The translations under genes and the position numbers were made by a program. The notes under the pieces are model-generated. The model saw only the letters and a program-made list of their open reading frames with translations. It ran no database searches and had not been told where the DNA came from. From assembly GCF_008151785.1 (NCBI RefSeq), contig NZ_CP036523.1, positions 2,158,019-2,222,018 on the forward strand: DNA of 64,000 nucleotides. Direction: 5' to 3'. The stretch comes from Peptacetobacter hiranonis. Its GTDB lineage: Bacteria; Bacillota; Clostridia; Peptostreptococcales; Peptostreptococcaceae. Below are positions 1 to 8,166 of this stretch, one piece after another (the first letter of the stretch is position 1; each line of letters opens with the position of its first letter).

Positions 1-229
1 TTGTTTTGTTAGTACCCATATCTCTTTTAAAAAGAGACGTTGTATTTTCTGGATTTGTAACTAGCTTTTGTTTAGCTATTTTTCCGACTATAAGTTCTTT
101 GTTTTCTATTGTAACTACACTTGGAGTTAGATATTCGCCAAATGAATTAGGTATCATCTCTACTTCTCCATTTCTAAAAACAACAGCTATACTATTTGTA
201 GTACCTAAATCTATACCTATCACAGCCAT
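1..229 (-). CDS. hscC: HscC-type Hsp70 chaperone, N-terminal part (cut by window edge)
   Basis: Only the first 76 codons are inside the window. They encode the start of the Hsp70 nucleotide-binding domain: the phosphate-1 motif IGIDLGTTNS at residues 4-13, then a segment with FGEYLTPSVV, a VGK, and FKRDMGT near the end. The FGEYLTPS and FKR.MGT blocks resemble HscC-type Hsp70s more than canonical DnaK, which has EG.RTTPS at that position. The start ATG (229-227) has an AGGAG ribosome site about 10 nt upstream. The gene follows the membrane-protein gene by 39 nt on the same strand, so the two are probably co-transcribed. Family and fold are clear; the HscC assignment rests on N-terminal motifs only, since the substrate-binding domain is outside the window. 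Confidence 0.85.
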   Translation of the reverse strand, partial: MAVIGIDLGTTNSIAVVFRNGEVEMIPNSFGEYLTPSVVTIENKELIVGKIAKQKLVTNPENTTSLFKRDMGTNKT

Positions 230-268
230 AATATCAACGCTCCTTTTCTTAAAATTTGATTTTATATT

Positions 269-820
269 TTAAATTCTACCAGTTATCAAAACTTTTAACC
301 CCATTATTAAAAATATCAATCCAAGTATAAATCCAGTATATATGTATATTGATGGCTTTCTATTGTATCTCATTTGACTTGGATCATTTGGGTTTATATA
401 AACAGTATGAATTTCACTATCTTGATATAATTTCATAGCTCCTTCATACATAGAATTATCTGATTTTATCTTGTATTTTCTACCATTGTAATTAAAGCTC
501 ATTATAGGAAAATAAATACTACTTCTTCCTGTTTTCTCTATAAATCCTTCTAGTTTTGCATCAACTGTTTGATTACATTTCAATATAATTTTTATCTCCT
601 CTACACCTGCATATACCATAAATCCACCAAAAGTTATTCCAATAAGTGCAAAACTCGCCCTTCCAGAACTATCTAGTCCAGTTGCAAGAAATACTATTCC
701 AAATACCGTAATAGCAACTCCAACTTTCCTAGAGTCCTTTTCACTTTTGCTATATTTACTACTAGACATAGCTATTATAAAAATTCCTAGTCCAATGATA
801 AGTAATCCTATCTTAAGCAT
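269..820 (-). CDS. DUF3592-like membrane protein
   Basis: 183-residue predicted membrane protein. Hydrophobic segments lie at about residues 1-18, 33-50, 58-76 and 157-180. Between the third and fourth is a soluble stretch of about 75 residues with the pattern of DUF3592-type domains (short beta-rich segment, then YINPNDPSQMR, an NP-containing turn before the last helix). The start ATG follows a clear GGAGGAATTGGT ribosome site. It lies just upstream of the Hsp70 gene on the same strand. No catalytic residues are evident. The DUF3592 label is from pattern memory; the function is unknown. Confidence 0.6.
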   Translation of the reverse strand: MLKIGLLIIGLGIFIIAMSSSKYSKSEKDSRKVGVAITVFGIVFLATGLDSSGRASFALIGITFGGFMVYAGVEEIKIILKCNQTVDAKLEGFIEKTGRSSIYFPIMSFNYNGRKYKIKSDNSMYEGAMKLYQDSEIHTVYINPNDPSQMRYNRKPSIYIYTGFILGLIFLIMGLKVLITGRI

Positions 821-926
821 ACCAATTCCTCCGAACTTATCTCTTTTTTTTATTATCTCATTTATTTTTATCTAGGTAAACGTTTTTTTATAATATATTT
901 AAATATATTTAGTAATTCTATATAAC

Positions 927-962
927 AAAAAAAGTACTTCTATTACTAGAAGTACTTTTTTT
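927..962 (-). terminator. Rho-independent terminator behind yebC
   Basis: A 10-bp perfect stem (AAGTACTTCT with its complement, ATTACT loop) is flanked by A and T runs, 11 nt after the yebC stop. It can work in both directions, but only yebC ends here. Confidence 0.85.
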
Positions 963-972
963 ATTTAAATTA

Positions 973-1695
973 TTATTCTGTTATTTCCCAGTTGTGGTAG
1001 ATATCCTGAACATCATCGTCATCTTCAAGCATATCTATTAATTTTTCCATAGCATTACGCTGACCATCTTCTGTTAATTCAGTAGTTGTCTGAGGTATCA
1101 TTTTAACGTCAGCTGATATAAATTCGTATCCAGCTTCTTTTAATGCATCTCTAACTGCTGCGAAGTCATTAGGTTCAGTTATTACTTCAAATCCATCTTC
1201 TTCAACTATGAAATCTTCTGCTCCAGCTTCTAAAGCTGCATCCATTAATTCTTCTTCGCTTACACCATCTTCAGCTGCAACTAATATCTGTCCTTTTCTA
1301 TCGAACATGAAAGATACGCATCCTGAAGTACCTAAGTTACCACCATTTTTATCGAAGTAGTATCTTATGTTACCAGCTGTTCTATTTTTGTTGTCAGTAA
1401 GTGCGTTAACTATTACTGCAACCCCACCTGGTCCATATCCTTCGTATACTATTGTTTCGTAGCTTTCAGAGTTTCCAGCACCTGTACCTTTTGCTATAGC
1501 TCTATCTATATTATCATTAGGCATGTTGTCAGCTTTAGCTTTTTCTATAGCTGTTTTTAAAGCTGCATTATATTCTGGATCTCCTCCACCATCTTTAGCA
1601 GCAACTGCTATTGCTCTAGCATGTTTTGTAAATACTTTTGCTCTCTGAGCATCCTGTTTTCCTTTTCTATTTATTATGTTTCCTATACGTCCCAT
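973..1695 (-). CDS. yebC: YebC/PmpR family protein (TACO1-like)
   Basis: 240 residues, the usual length for the YebC/PmpR/TACO1 family. The N-terminus has the family signature: [16 protein letters not shown], then FTKHARAI and a Lys/Asp-rich stretch ending in [14 protein letters not shown]. The middle holds [11 protein letters not shown] and [12 protein letters not shown]. Members were described first as transcription regulators; more recent work on the family points to a translational role at difficult (proline-rich) sequences. It is probably the last gene of a yigZ-nadE-yebC unit (63 nt after nadE) and is followed by a terminator. Confidence 0.95.
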   Translation of the reverse strand: MGRIGNIINRKGKQDAQRAKVFTKHARAIAVAAKDGGGDPEYNAALKTAIEKAKADNMPNDNIDRAIAKGTGAGNSESYETIVYEGYGPGGVAVIVNALTDNKNRTAGNIRYYFDKNGGNLGTSGCVSFMFDRKGQILVAAEDGVSEEELMDAALEAGAEDFIVEEDGFEVITEPNDFAAVRDALKEAGYEFISADVKMIPQTTTELTEDGQRNAMEKLIDMLEDDDDVQDIYHNWEITE

Positions 1696-1758
1696 AATTC
1701 CACTCCTTCTGTTATTTACTCACCTTAAAATTCTATCATAAATTTTTGCAATAGTAAA

Positions 1759-2514
1759 TTAGAATTTAGGTGGTTTTGCAGCAGTATGTCTTTTGTGTTC
1801 ACTATTTCTGTGTAATCTGTCTATTATTTCAAGATGTTCTGCTGGAACTTCATCTCTTCTGCCTTCTAAAACAGCATCTATATATTTATATGTAGTTCCC
1901 ATTTCGTTTTCGTCAGTCTGCCCTTCCCATAGTCCAGCTGATGGAGCTTTATTTATTAGATCTTCGTGTATTCCTAATTCTTTAGCCCATTCAAATACTT
2001 CACCCTTTGTAAGATTTGCAAGTGGAAGTATATCAACACCACCATCTCCATGTTTAGTAAAGTATCCAGTGTGAAGTTCTGCTGCATTGTCTGTTCCTAC
2101 AACTAAATATCCTAAATCATTTGCTATTGTATATATTGTACTCATTCTTATTCTAGCTCTAAGATTAGCATCAGTCATTCTTAGATATTCTTCTTTAAAT
2201 AATCCTTTTTCTTTTAGATTATCTGTCACTGTATCTAATATTAATTTGTGTGGTTCTGCTAATTCAAGATCCATGTATTCTATTCCACATCCATCTATAA
2301 CTTTCATAGCATCTACTCTATCTGCTGGATTTGATTTTATACTCATTATTACACCCATAGAATCATTTGGGCATGCTTTTTTAATAAGATATGCCACAAC
2401 TGCAGAGTCTATACCACCAGATACACCAACTATTAATCCTCTAGCATGTGCTTCTTTTACTTTGTCCTGTAACCATTCTACTGTTTTTTCAATCTGTTCT
2501 GCTCTAGTACTCAT
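1759..2514 (-). CDS. nadE: NH3-dependent NAD+ synthetase
   Basis: Converts deamido-NAD to NAD using ammonia and ATP, the last step of NAD synthesis. The PP-loop ATP-pyrophosphatase motif GVSGGIDSA is near the N-terminus, followed by NLRARIRMSTIY and VGTDNAAE, typical of bacterial NadE. The size is that of the short ammonia-dependent form, with no glutaminase domain. Two starts are possible. The ATG at 2526 overlaps the yigZ stop (TAATG). The ATG at 2514 has GGGGGA directly upstream and is chosen here; the N-terminus differs by only four residues. It sits between yigZ and yebC in an apparent operon. Confidence 0.93.
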   Translation of the reverse strand: MSTRAEQIEKTVEWLQDKVKEAHARGLIVGVSGGIDSAVVAYLIKKACPNDSMGVIMSIKSNPADRVDAMKVIDGCGIEYMDLELAEPHKLILDTVTDNLKEKGLFKEEYLRMTDANLRARIRMSTIYTIANDLGYLVVGTDNAAELHTGYFTKHGDGGVDILPLANLTKGEVFEWAKELGIHEDLINKAPSAGLWEGQTDENEMGTTYKYIDAVLEGRRDEVPAEHLEIIDRLHRNSEHKRHTAAKPPKF

Positions 2515-2525
2515 TTTTTCCCCCA

Positions 2526-3173
2526 TTAATCAAGTATTATTTCTCCATTATTTTCACTTAAATAGAATTCCTCACCAAATGAAATATTTGCTGTACCATT
2601 TGTTATATCAGTTATTCTATCTGTAAGCTTTTGTGTATCTTCAGGTTTAGAATATATTATAAATTCTACATCTTCAAGATATATAGTATTTTTTACAAAA
2701 TATCCTAAGTTCATTATTTCATTCTGAACTCTACCTATCTGATTGTAGTCTACTTTTATTTTAACTTCCTGATACCATATTCTATCTATTATTTTTCCTG
2801 CTTCTAAACCAATTTTTGCGCCTCTTGTATATGCTCTTACAAGTCCTCCTGCACCAAGCTTTATGCCACCAAAATATCTAGTTATTACAACTACAACATC
2901 TCTTAAATCTTCTTTTTTAATAACCTCAAGTGCTGGTATTCCAGCTGTTCCCTGTGGTTCTCCATCATCGCTGTATCTCTGAATATTCATAGTAGGTCCT
3001 ACTGTATAAGCCCATACATTATGAGTTGCATCTTTATGCTTTTTCTTTATTTCGTCGACAAATTCAACAGCTTCTTCCTCACTATTTATAGGTTTTGCAT
3101 ATCCTATAAATCTCGATCTCTCTTCTGTGAATTCATCACATCCATATTCGTAGATAGTTCTATACGAATTCAT
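2526..3173 (-). CDS. yigZ: YigZ family protein (IMPACT/UPF0029)
   Basis: 215 residues with the two-domain layout of YigZ/IMPACT proteins: an N-terminal UPF0029 domain with SRFIGYAKP and the signature YSDDGEPQGTAGIP at about 67-80, then VVVITRYFGGIKLGAGGLVRAY, and a C-terminal ferredoxin-like DUF1949 domain from about 140. The family's molecular role in bacteria is not settled. The stop overlaps the nadE start region, which points to translational coupling. Confidence 0.92.
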   Translation of the reverse strand: MNSYRTIYEYGCDEFTEERSRFIGYAKPINSEEEAVEFVDEIKKKHKDATHNVWAYTVGPTMNIQRYSDDGEPQGTAGIPALEVIKKEDLRDVVVVITRYFGGIKLGAGGLVRAYTRGAKIGLEAGKIIDRIWYQEVKIKVDYNQIGRVQNEIMNLGYFVKNTIYLEDVEFIIYSKPEDTQKLTDRITDITNGTANISFGEEFYLSENNGEIILD

Positions 3174-3193
3174 AGAAATCCCCTTTCAAATTC

Positions 3194-3622
3194 TTATTTT
3201 TCAAATTCAAAAATATTTATTCCTGTTTTTTCATCAAGCTGACGACCTATTTTTTTATCAAATACAGTTACAAATATTTCACTTGTAGCACCTATAACTG
3301 CTTTATTTAAGTGGCCACTATGCACCTCATTTTTTTCTGGATCACCTATAGTTATATGCATATGTAAATATGGTTCTCCATCTTTCTGAGTTATATTACC
3401 CATAAATGAACCAACTTCATAAAGTCCAGTATAAGAAGTTACTTTATACTCCTTTGTTTCTATATTATATAATCCTAATTCTGCTAATTTTGTAGCACCT
3501 ATTCCAGAAACTGCTGCTGAAGTAATATTTTCTTTTTTACAAAGTTCTGTTAACTTTTCCATTACCTCTTCATCATAGTCTATGCGAACTGCTATTGTGT
3601 TTCCTGATTTTATATATTCCAT
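3194..3622 (-). CDS. PPC/DUF296 domain protein
   Basis: 142 residues forming a single PPC (DUF296) domain. Visible family features are the N-terminal KSGNTIAVRIDYDEEV, a central SGIGA, the YLHMHITIGD histidine block and a C-terminal GHLNKAVIGATSEIFV segment. Bacterial DUF296 proteins are small trimeric proteins and have been called DNA-binding by homology to plant AT-hook proteins. The HxH block also suggests metal binding, as in other prokaryotic members. It is 20 nt upstream of yigZ on the same strand, so it may be the first gene of that operon. Its exact role is unknown. Confidence 0.8.
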   Translation of the reverse strand: MEYIKSGNTIAVRIDYDEEVMEKLTELCKKENITSAAVSGIGATKLAELGLYNIETKEYKVTSYTGLYEVGSFMGNITQKDGEPYLHMHITIGDPEKNEVHSGHLNKAVIGATSEIFVTVFDKKIGRQLDEKTGINIFEFEK

Positions 3623-3698
3623 TTTGAAACATCTCCTCTTTTTTATATTTAACTACTATATTTTATTATATATTAGTTTTATAAATATGTGAACGCAT

Positions 3699-3731
3699 AA
3701 AAAAACTACCACGCAACTGCGTGGTAGTTTT
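3699..3731 (-). terminator. Strong terminator behind the Nudix-like gene
   Basis: Hairpin AACTACCACGCA/TGCGTGGTAGTT with T-runs outside, about 40 nt after the stop of the gene ending at 3771. Confidence 0.85.
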
Positions 3732-3770
3732 CCGCTTCAAAGTTGATATCAGCCTTTCGGTTAGATATGA

Positions 3771-4190
3771 TTAGTCTGCTATTTTCTTTACTTCTTTATA
3801 TTTTTTGTATGAGATTTCAACTAAAGATTTTTCTTTGTTATGATTTAACATTTCAAGAGCATCTTTAACTTTGTAGAATCCGCCTTCTAAAAATTCAGAA
3901 CTTATTTTGCATTCTGTGTTAGGAGCGTCCATTATAAACCAGTTTATGGCATTACAAACTCTCTGCTGTCTACTTCTTGAGAAGAACTCATATATAGTAT
4001 CTCCAGCTATATCTAGTAATTTAGCATCTATACCAGTTTCATCTTTTACTCTTGCTATAGCGCTTTCCTGAGCCATGTACATTCCAGATATTTTTCCTTT
4101 TGGAAGAGTCCATTCACCTCTGTCATTTTTCACTAATAACACCTGATTTGCGTGGAATACCACACCACCTGCACAACGTCTTACTATCAT
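3771..4190 (-). CDS. Nudix-fold protein with degenerate Nudix box
   Basis: 139 residues beginning MIVRRCAGGVVF, with GEWTLPKGKI before the box, the typical lead-in of Nudix hydrolases. The Nudix box (G x5 E x7 RE u x EE x G u) should span residues 32-54. G32, E51, G53 and I54 fit. However, the box positions for the first Glu and for the RE pair read Y38, A46 and R47, and the first Glu of the EE pair is D50. The fold is therefore well supported, but the metal-binding site looks altered and activity is uncertain. It follows the HEAT-like and hflX genes on the same strand by 62 nt. Confidence 0.75.
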   Translation of the reverse strand: MIVRRCAGGVVFHANQVLLVKNDRGEWTLPKGKISGMYMAQESAIARVKDETGIDAKLLDIAGDTIYEFFSRSRQQRVCNAINWFIMDAPNTECKISSEFLEGGFYKVKDALEMLNHNKEKSLVEISYKKYKEVKKIAD

Positions 4191-4252
4191 ATCGAATCCC
4201 TCCTATAAATATACGCACCTGCGTATGATTTGAAAAATATAATTGTCAGAAC

Positions 4253-5272
4253 TTAAACTGACTTTTCTAACTCGATTATCGCTTCTCTATATGCACGAAG
4301 TACATAATCTTTTTCGACACCTTGTCTTGCTCTATATAGATTTCTCAATATATTTAGACTGTGTCTATTACCAACTTTTAAAAGAGCCTTCGCACAGTAC
4401 TGTCTAGTCTGTGGATTTGAATCAAGAAGCCCTAGTTCTAAAACCTCTCGACTCTTTGGTGAACCAATCTTTCTGATTGCAGAATATGTAATTCTTCTGA
4501 CGTCGGAATTTCTATGTTCAGTGAGATTATGTAGGATTTTTAAGAAGTTTTCATCCTTTAATTCTCCAGTTGTCCAAATCAGAACAATTAAGTCATCTGT
4601 GTTATATTCTGTAAGAATACGTTTGTACACCTTTCTCTTAAAGTATATCATTTTTTCCGGTTTTAATCTATCTAAAAAATCAAGTCTTTTATTTTTATCT
4701 AAACCTAAAAAACTTTGTAATTCATCGTCTTTTTCAGTATTGTTATCAAAATTTTTTTCATTTAGATTAATCGGTTTATTTTCTTCAAGCTTTTTATCTT
4801 TTTCACTTTTATTGGATTCTTTTGATTTATTTTTTATTTTTTTTATAGCTGTATTTGCTACTTTTTTCATATCCTCATTTTCATGATTTACAAGTCCTTC
4901 TAAAAAATCTAAAAACTCTGTATCTCTCATTTCTCCAGCAGTCCATGCCAAAATCATAAGTTTTCGTATATCTTTTTCAATATGGATAAGTCTGAGTATT
5001 TTTCGCTTAAAATATGTTAGCTCATCTGAGTCTAGCTGCTCCAAATACTCTAGCCTTTCCTCTTTATTTAATGTTAGATATAGTTCAAGTGTATCCTTTT
5101 TTCTGTCTTCTTCTCTTTTTTCAACCTGAATTTTTATTAAATGATCAGCGATATCTTGAGGAGATAGATTTCTAACCTTTGCAATCTGATTTACATTTAA
5201 AGATTCCTTATACAAAAGATAGGTTATCTGATAATCCTCAAGCTCATCAATATTTTCCCAGCTTATCTCCAT
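4253..5272 (-). CDS. HEAT-like repeat protein with internal duplication
   Basis: 339 residues, soluble, alpha-helical and strongly charged. Two halves repeat the same pattern: residues around 60-145 (LNKEERLEYLEQL, YFKRKILRLI, WTAGEMRDTEFLDFLEGL, VANTAIKKI) and around 190-270 (LDKNKRLDFLDRL, YFKRKVYKRI, WTTGELKDENFLKILHNL, ITYSAIRKIG). A lysine/asparagine-rich linker separates them. The C-terminal part looks like ordinary HEAT/PBS-lyase-type repeats. The N-terminal 50 residues include a helix-turn-helix-like stretch (LNVNQIAKVRNLSPQDIADH). It directly follows hflX (25 nt). Probably a scaffold or regulator; no enzyme motif seen. Confidence 0.6.
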   Translation of the reverse strand: MEISWENIDELEDYQITYLLYKESLNVNQIAKVRNLSPQDIADHLIKIQVEKREEDRKKDTLELYLTLNKEERLEYLEQLDSDELTYFKRKILRLIHIEKDIRKLMILAWTAGEMRDTEFLDFLEGLVNHENEDMKKVANTAIKKIKNKSKESNKSEKDKKLEENKPINLNEKNFDNNTEKDDELQSFLGLDKNKRLDFLDRLKPEKMIYFKRKVYKRILTEYNTDDLIVLIWTTGELKDENFLKILHNLTEHRNSDVRRITYSAIRKIGSPKSREVLELGLLDSNPQTRQYCAKALLKVGNRHSLNILRNLYRARQGVEKDYVLRAYREAIIELEKSV

Positions 5273-5297
5273 CTAATCATCCCAATCTAAAATAAAT

Positions 5298-6608
5298 TTA
5301 TTTTTCAACAATGTATTCTTTATATTTTCCAAAGTCTTCCTCATCAAGTGCAACTCTAAACTTAGTTCCCTCTCCAAGATATTCAAATTCATCTATATTG
5401 TACTTATCTTTGCATTTGCTGAATATATCTCCTCTATCATAAGGAATTAAAAGCTCTACATCGTAAGTATTTTCCATAACTGCTTTTTCTATCATATTAA
5501 GCAGTTTGTCCATATTTATTCCCTGTTTTGCAGATATATATACAACATCATCCTGATTCTTTGGATATATATCAAGTTCTAGTTTATCTACCTTGTTATA
5601 TACTAATATAGTCTTTTTATCGTCTGCTCCAAGTTCTTTTAATACTTTTTCTGTAGTCTTTTTCTGAATTTCGTAGCTATCATTTGTAGCATCGATTACA
5701 TGTAGAATTAAATCTGCATAATTAACTTCTTCTAGTGTAGATTTAAATGCATCTACTAAATCATGTGGTAGCTTACTTACAAACCCAACAGTATCAACTA
5801 CTAAAAAGTCTCTTTTATTTGGAAGTACTGCTTTTCTTAAAGTTACATCTAGTGTTGCGAAAAGCATATCTTTTACAAATACTTCTTTTTCACTTTCATA
5901 TTCTTTGTGAGTTTTTATAAGCTCATTTAATAAAGTCGATTTACCAGCATTTGTATATCCAACTAATGCCACTATAGGTATATTAGATTTCTTTCTCTGA
6001 TTTCTCTGAGTTTCCCTATTTTTCTTAACTAGTTTTAGTTCTGCTCTTATATCCGCAGCTCTATTTAATATGTGTCTTTTGTCTATTTCAAGTTTTTGTT
6101 CCCCTGGTCCTCTTGTACCTATACCTGCACCAGTTCTACTCATTGCTCCACCCATTCCATAAAGTCTTGGTAGTCTATATTTTAACTGAGCTAATTCTAC
6201 CTGAAGTTTACCTTCTTTACTTTTTGCTCTCTGTGCAAATATATCAAGGATTAGAGTTGTTCTGTCTATAGTTTTTATTCCAGTAAGGTCTTCTATATTT
6301 CTAGTCTGAGCACCAGATAATTCATCATTGAATATTATTAATGTCGCATCAAGACCTTCACAATATCCTTTTATCTCTTCAACCTTCCCTTTTCCTATAT
6401 AGTAAGCAGCGTCTACAGCAGGTCTATTCTGTATTACAGATCCAACTATCTCCGCACCTGCTGCCTTTGCTAGTTCTTTTAATTCCTCCATAGAATCATT
6501 TATGTCTATATCATCTATTCTTTTTGATACAGTAGTTATGTTCATTCCAACAAGAAGTGCTCTCTCAACTACCTGTTCATGTAAATTTATATCTAATTCA
6601 GTCGTCAT
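5298..6608 (-). CDS. hflX: Ribosome-associated GTPase HflX
   Basis: 436 residues with the HflX arrangement: an N-terminal domain (YYIGKGKVEEI near 70-80), the HflX-specific glycine-rich segment RTGAGIGTRGPGE at 158-170, a coiled linker, then the G domain with G1 GYTNAGKST at 217-225, DTVGF (G3), NKVD (G4) and SAK (G5). HflX binds the large subunit and splits or rescues stalled ribosomes, and in some Firmicutes confers macrolide/lincosamide tolerance. The gene is preceded by an attenuator-like leader at about 6740-7012 with a short upstream ORF. Such control would fit induction by stalled translation. Confidence 0.96.
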   Translation of the reverse strand: MTTELDINLHEQVVERALLVGMNITTVSKRIDDIDINDSMEELKELAKAAGAEIVGSVIQNRPAVDAAYYIGKGKVEEIKGYCEGLDATLIIFNDELSGAQTRNIEDLTGIKTIDRTTLILDIFAQRAKSKEGKLQVELAQLKYRLPRLYGMGGAMSRTGAGIGTRGPGEQKLEIDKRHILNRAADIRAELKLVKKNRETQRNQRKKSNIPIVALVGYTNAGKSTLLNELIKTHKEYESEKEVFVKDMLFATLDVTLRKAVLPNKRDFLVVDTVGFVSKLPHDLVDAFKSTLEEVNYADLILHVIDATNDSYEIQKKTTEKVLKELGADDKKTILVYNKVDKLELDIYPKNQDDVVYISAKQGINMDKLLNMIEKAVMENTYDVELLIPYDRGDIFSKCKDKYNIDEFEYLGEGTKFRVALDEEDFGKYKEYIVEK

Positions 6609-6752
6609 AATTTCCTCCTTAATTCTCTTTATTTCTATTCTTTTATTAAAATTTTATCTATTCTTTCAGTATATAAATAAATTTAATTATATTATATCCT
6701 AAAAAAATTATCACTACTATATTTATTATAGCCCTTTATTTGAATAAACAAC

Positions 6753-6792
6753 AAAAAAGCAGGTAAATGCTCCACAAAGGATATCTACCTGC
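6753..6792 (-). terminator. Terminator in the hflX leader
   Basis: GCAGGTA and TACCTGC arms, with an imperfect inner pairing, are followed by a run of T on the minus strand. It lies between the leader RNA and hflX, so it would cut transcription before hflX unless read through. Confidence 0.75.
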
Positions 6793-6964
6793 ATCATAAA
6801 ATACACCTTAAAATATATGATATATATACTAAATCCATATCATAATATACAAATATAGTATCTAAAAATCAATTCTCATATAATATCTGACTTCCGTGTA
6901 ATATATGTACGCACGACAAAAAATCCCTACTAAGTAGAGTGGAAAACCAACTTTTTGTTGTTTA

Positions 6965-6982
6965 TTAGCGTACAGTTCTCAT
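6965..6982 (-). CDS. Leader peptide MRTVR upstream of hflX
   Basis: ATG-AGA-ACT-GTA-CGC-TAA, preceded by a GGGAGG ribosome site at 6993-6998 (10-nt spacing, slightly long). Its codons overlap one arm of the main leader hairpin. Very short ORFs of this kind control erm, ABC-F and other ribosome-protection genes by drug-dependent stalling. No classical Arg-x-Arg stall motif is present, so the signal, if any, is uncertain. Confidence 0.45.
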   Translation of the reverse strand: MRTVR

Positions 6983-7018
6983 AACACGCAAGCCTCCCTT
7001 CAAACTAAAATCACAATA

Positions 7019-7048
7019 AGTATATATTATGATAGCATAAAATGTCAA
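7019..7048 (-). promoter_or_regulatory. Sigma-A promoter of the hflX leader
   Basis: On the minus strand: TTGACA (7048-7043), an 18-nt spacer, TATACT (7024-7019). A perfect -35 and a near-consensus -10 make it one of the clearest promoters in the window. Confidence 0.75.
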
Positions 7049-7066
7049 CAAATTTATAAAATAGCA

Positions 7067-7096
7067 TTGTATATTATTAAACTTTAAATTTATAAT
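7067..7096 (+). promoter_or_regulatory. Likely promoter of the cysteine-rich protein gene
   Basis: TTGTAT (7067-7072), an 18-nt spacer, TATAAT (7091-7096), then AGGAGG and the ATG at 7131. It is divergent from the hflX leader promoter. Confidence 0.5.
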
Positions 7097-7130
7097 AATT
7101 ATTATCTTATAAATTAATTAGGAGGATATT

Positions 7131-7391
7131 ATGAGCGAAAATTATAAGTTTTTCTGCCACAAGAATTGTGAATTTTTCCCATGCCACAAAACAGACAAAC
7201 CTGATGAGTTTAACTGTCTTTTCTGCTACTGTCCACTTTATGCACTTGGAAAAAACTGCGGTGGAAATTTTAAATACACAGAAAAAGGAATAAAAGACTG
7301 TAGCAACTGTATGTTGCCACATAATAAAAAGAACTTTGATTATATAATGAAAAAATTTAGCGAAATATCTGAACTTGCTAGAAAGAAATAA
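7131..7391 (+). CDS. Cysteine-rich small domain protein
   Basis: 86 residues with nine cysteines (C9, C13, C18, C29, C32, C34, C43, C57, C60) and several histidines, arranged as in the 'cysteine-rich small domain' family (PF04071 from memory). Typical blocks are FFCHKNCEFFPCHK, CLFCYCPLYALG.NCGG and KDCSNCMLPH. Proteins of this family are presumed metal-binding; no reaction is known. The start has an ideal AGGAGG site. The gene is monocistronic, with a terminator behind it shared with the convergent DUF1461 gene. Confidence 0.8.
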   Translation: MSENYKFFCHKNCEFFPCHKTDKPDEFNCLFCYCPLYALGKNCGGNFKYTEKGIKDCSNCMLPHNKKNFDYIMKKFSEISELARKK

Positions 7392-7416
7392 ATTTTTATT
7401 TTTGTAAATACATAAT

Positions 7417-7457
7417 AAAAGGACTGTTGTAGTTTATACAACAGTCCCATTTTTTAT
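7417..7457. terminator. Bidirectional terminator between convergent genes
   Basis: 11-bp stem GGACTGTTGTA/TACAACAGTCC with a 5-nt loop, A-rich on one side and T-rich on the other. It serves the plus-strand cysteine-rich gene and probably the minus-strand gene ending at 7484. Confidence 0.8.
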
Positions 7458-7483
7458 CAACAATTTTTATATTTTTACTAAAT

Positions 7484-8122
7484 TTAGCTCTGTTTTTCCA
7501 CTCTATCTGAAAAAATTCTATATGCTATAAGCAATGCTATCCACATAATCACAGTTAGACTGACGATAAGTAATGCCTCGTGATAGAAAAATTCTTCTGG
7601 AAGTATATTTATTACTGGATCAAGTACTGGGTCAAATATCCAGTAGTCATTTCTAAACATTATCTTATGGAAAAGTACAAATACCTTGTCAAAAGCCACC
7701 ATCATCGGTATTGCAACAATAACTGGAAGAATTATTAACATCTTTAGTACATTTTTAAGAGGTTTTGTTCTTCCCTTAAATGCTTCATAAATAATAGCTA
7801 TAAATGCTAACAACCCGATTCCCATTATGTAGTATAATGAGTGAAATATATTTCTAACTTCTTCAAAATGTATCTTACCTTCTCTCGAGAATTTCATACT
7901 TGGCAATTTAAATTCTTTATCATCAAAACTAGTATTATAGTCTATTAAATAATTGTAGTTTTCAATTATTTCTTGTTCAGTATATCCAGACATTTCCGGA
8001 ATATCTAGTCTATATACATCAATATAATATATTTCTCTAAAATTCAATGCAGTTACAGCAGCCATAGAAATTATAGCTATAGTAACTAAAAAAGAGCATA
8101 TATTCATAAATACCTTTTTCAT
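7484..8122 (-). CDS. DUF1461 / TIGR01906 family integral membrane protein
   Basis: 212 residues with four predicted membrane segments: about 5-26, 93-113, 125-145 and 180-202. The layout (N-terminal anchor, about 65-residue extracytoplasmic region with ENYNYLIDYN, then three helices, with H.LY next to the second helix) matches the TIGR01906/DUF1461 family, known from Firmicutes and spirochaetes. The role is unknown. It follows the ABC-F gene by about 44 nt on the same strand and may be co-transcribed. Confidence 0.7.
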   Translation of the reverse strand: MKKVFMNICSFLVTIAIISMAAVTALNFREIYYIDVYRLDIPEMSGYTEQEIIENYNYLIDYNTSFDDKEFKLPSMKFSREGKIHFEEVRNIFHSLYYIMGIGLLAFIAIIYEAFKGRTKPLKNVLKMLIILPVIVAIPMMVAFDKVFVLFHKIMFRNDYWIFDPVLDPVINILPEEFFYHEALLIVSLTVIMWIALLIAYRIFSDRVEKQS

Positions 8123-8166
8123 ATTATCACCCAGGTTTTAGTTAGTTTTTAATCTCTATTTTTTTA

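Larger units (their letters stand above)
6740..7012 (-). ncRNA. Structured 5' leader of hflX, candidate attenuator
   Basis: Transcription from the promoter at 7019-7048 would start near 7012. The RNA holds a five-codon ORF (6965-6982), then a long hairpin: TGTACGC (in the ORF) pairs with GCGTACA about 60 nt later, ACAACAAAAA pairs with a TTTTTTGTCGT tract, with a small CTAC/GTAG top, and an outer CGTGT/ACACG pair. It ends in a terminator at 6753-6792, about 145 nt before hflX. Because the upstream-ORF codons form one arm of the main stem, a ribosome paused on it would change folding. The alternative is a free-standing RNA such as 6S; I did not see diagnostic 6S sequence. Confidence 0.5.

Noticed and set aside
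6-272. Plus-strand ORF at the window start
   Set aside because: It is the opposite strand of the Hsp70 gene, whose minus-strand reading shows clear DLGTTNS and FKR motifs.
6740-7012. 6S RNA
   Set aside because: Size and rod-like folding would allow it, but I could not match diagnostic sequence, and the short ORF plus terminator ahead of hflX fits an attenuator better. Kept as an alternative only.
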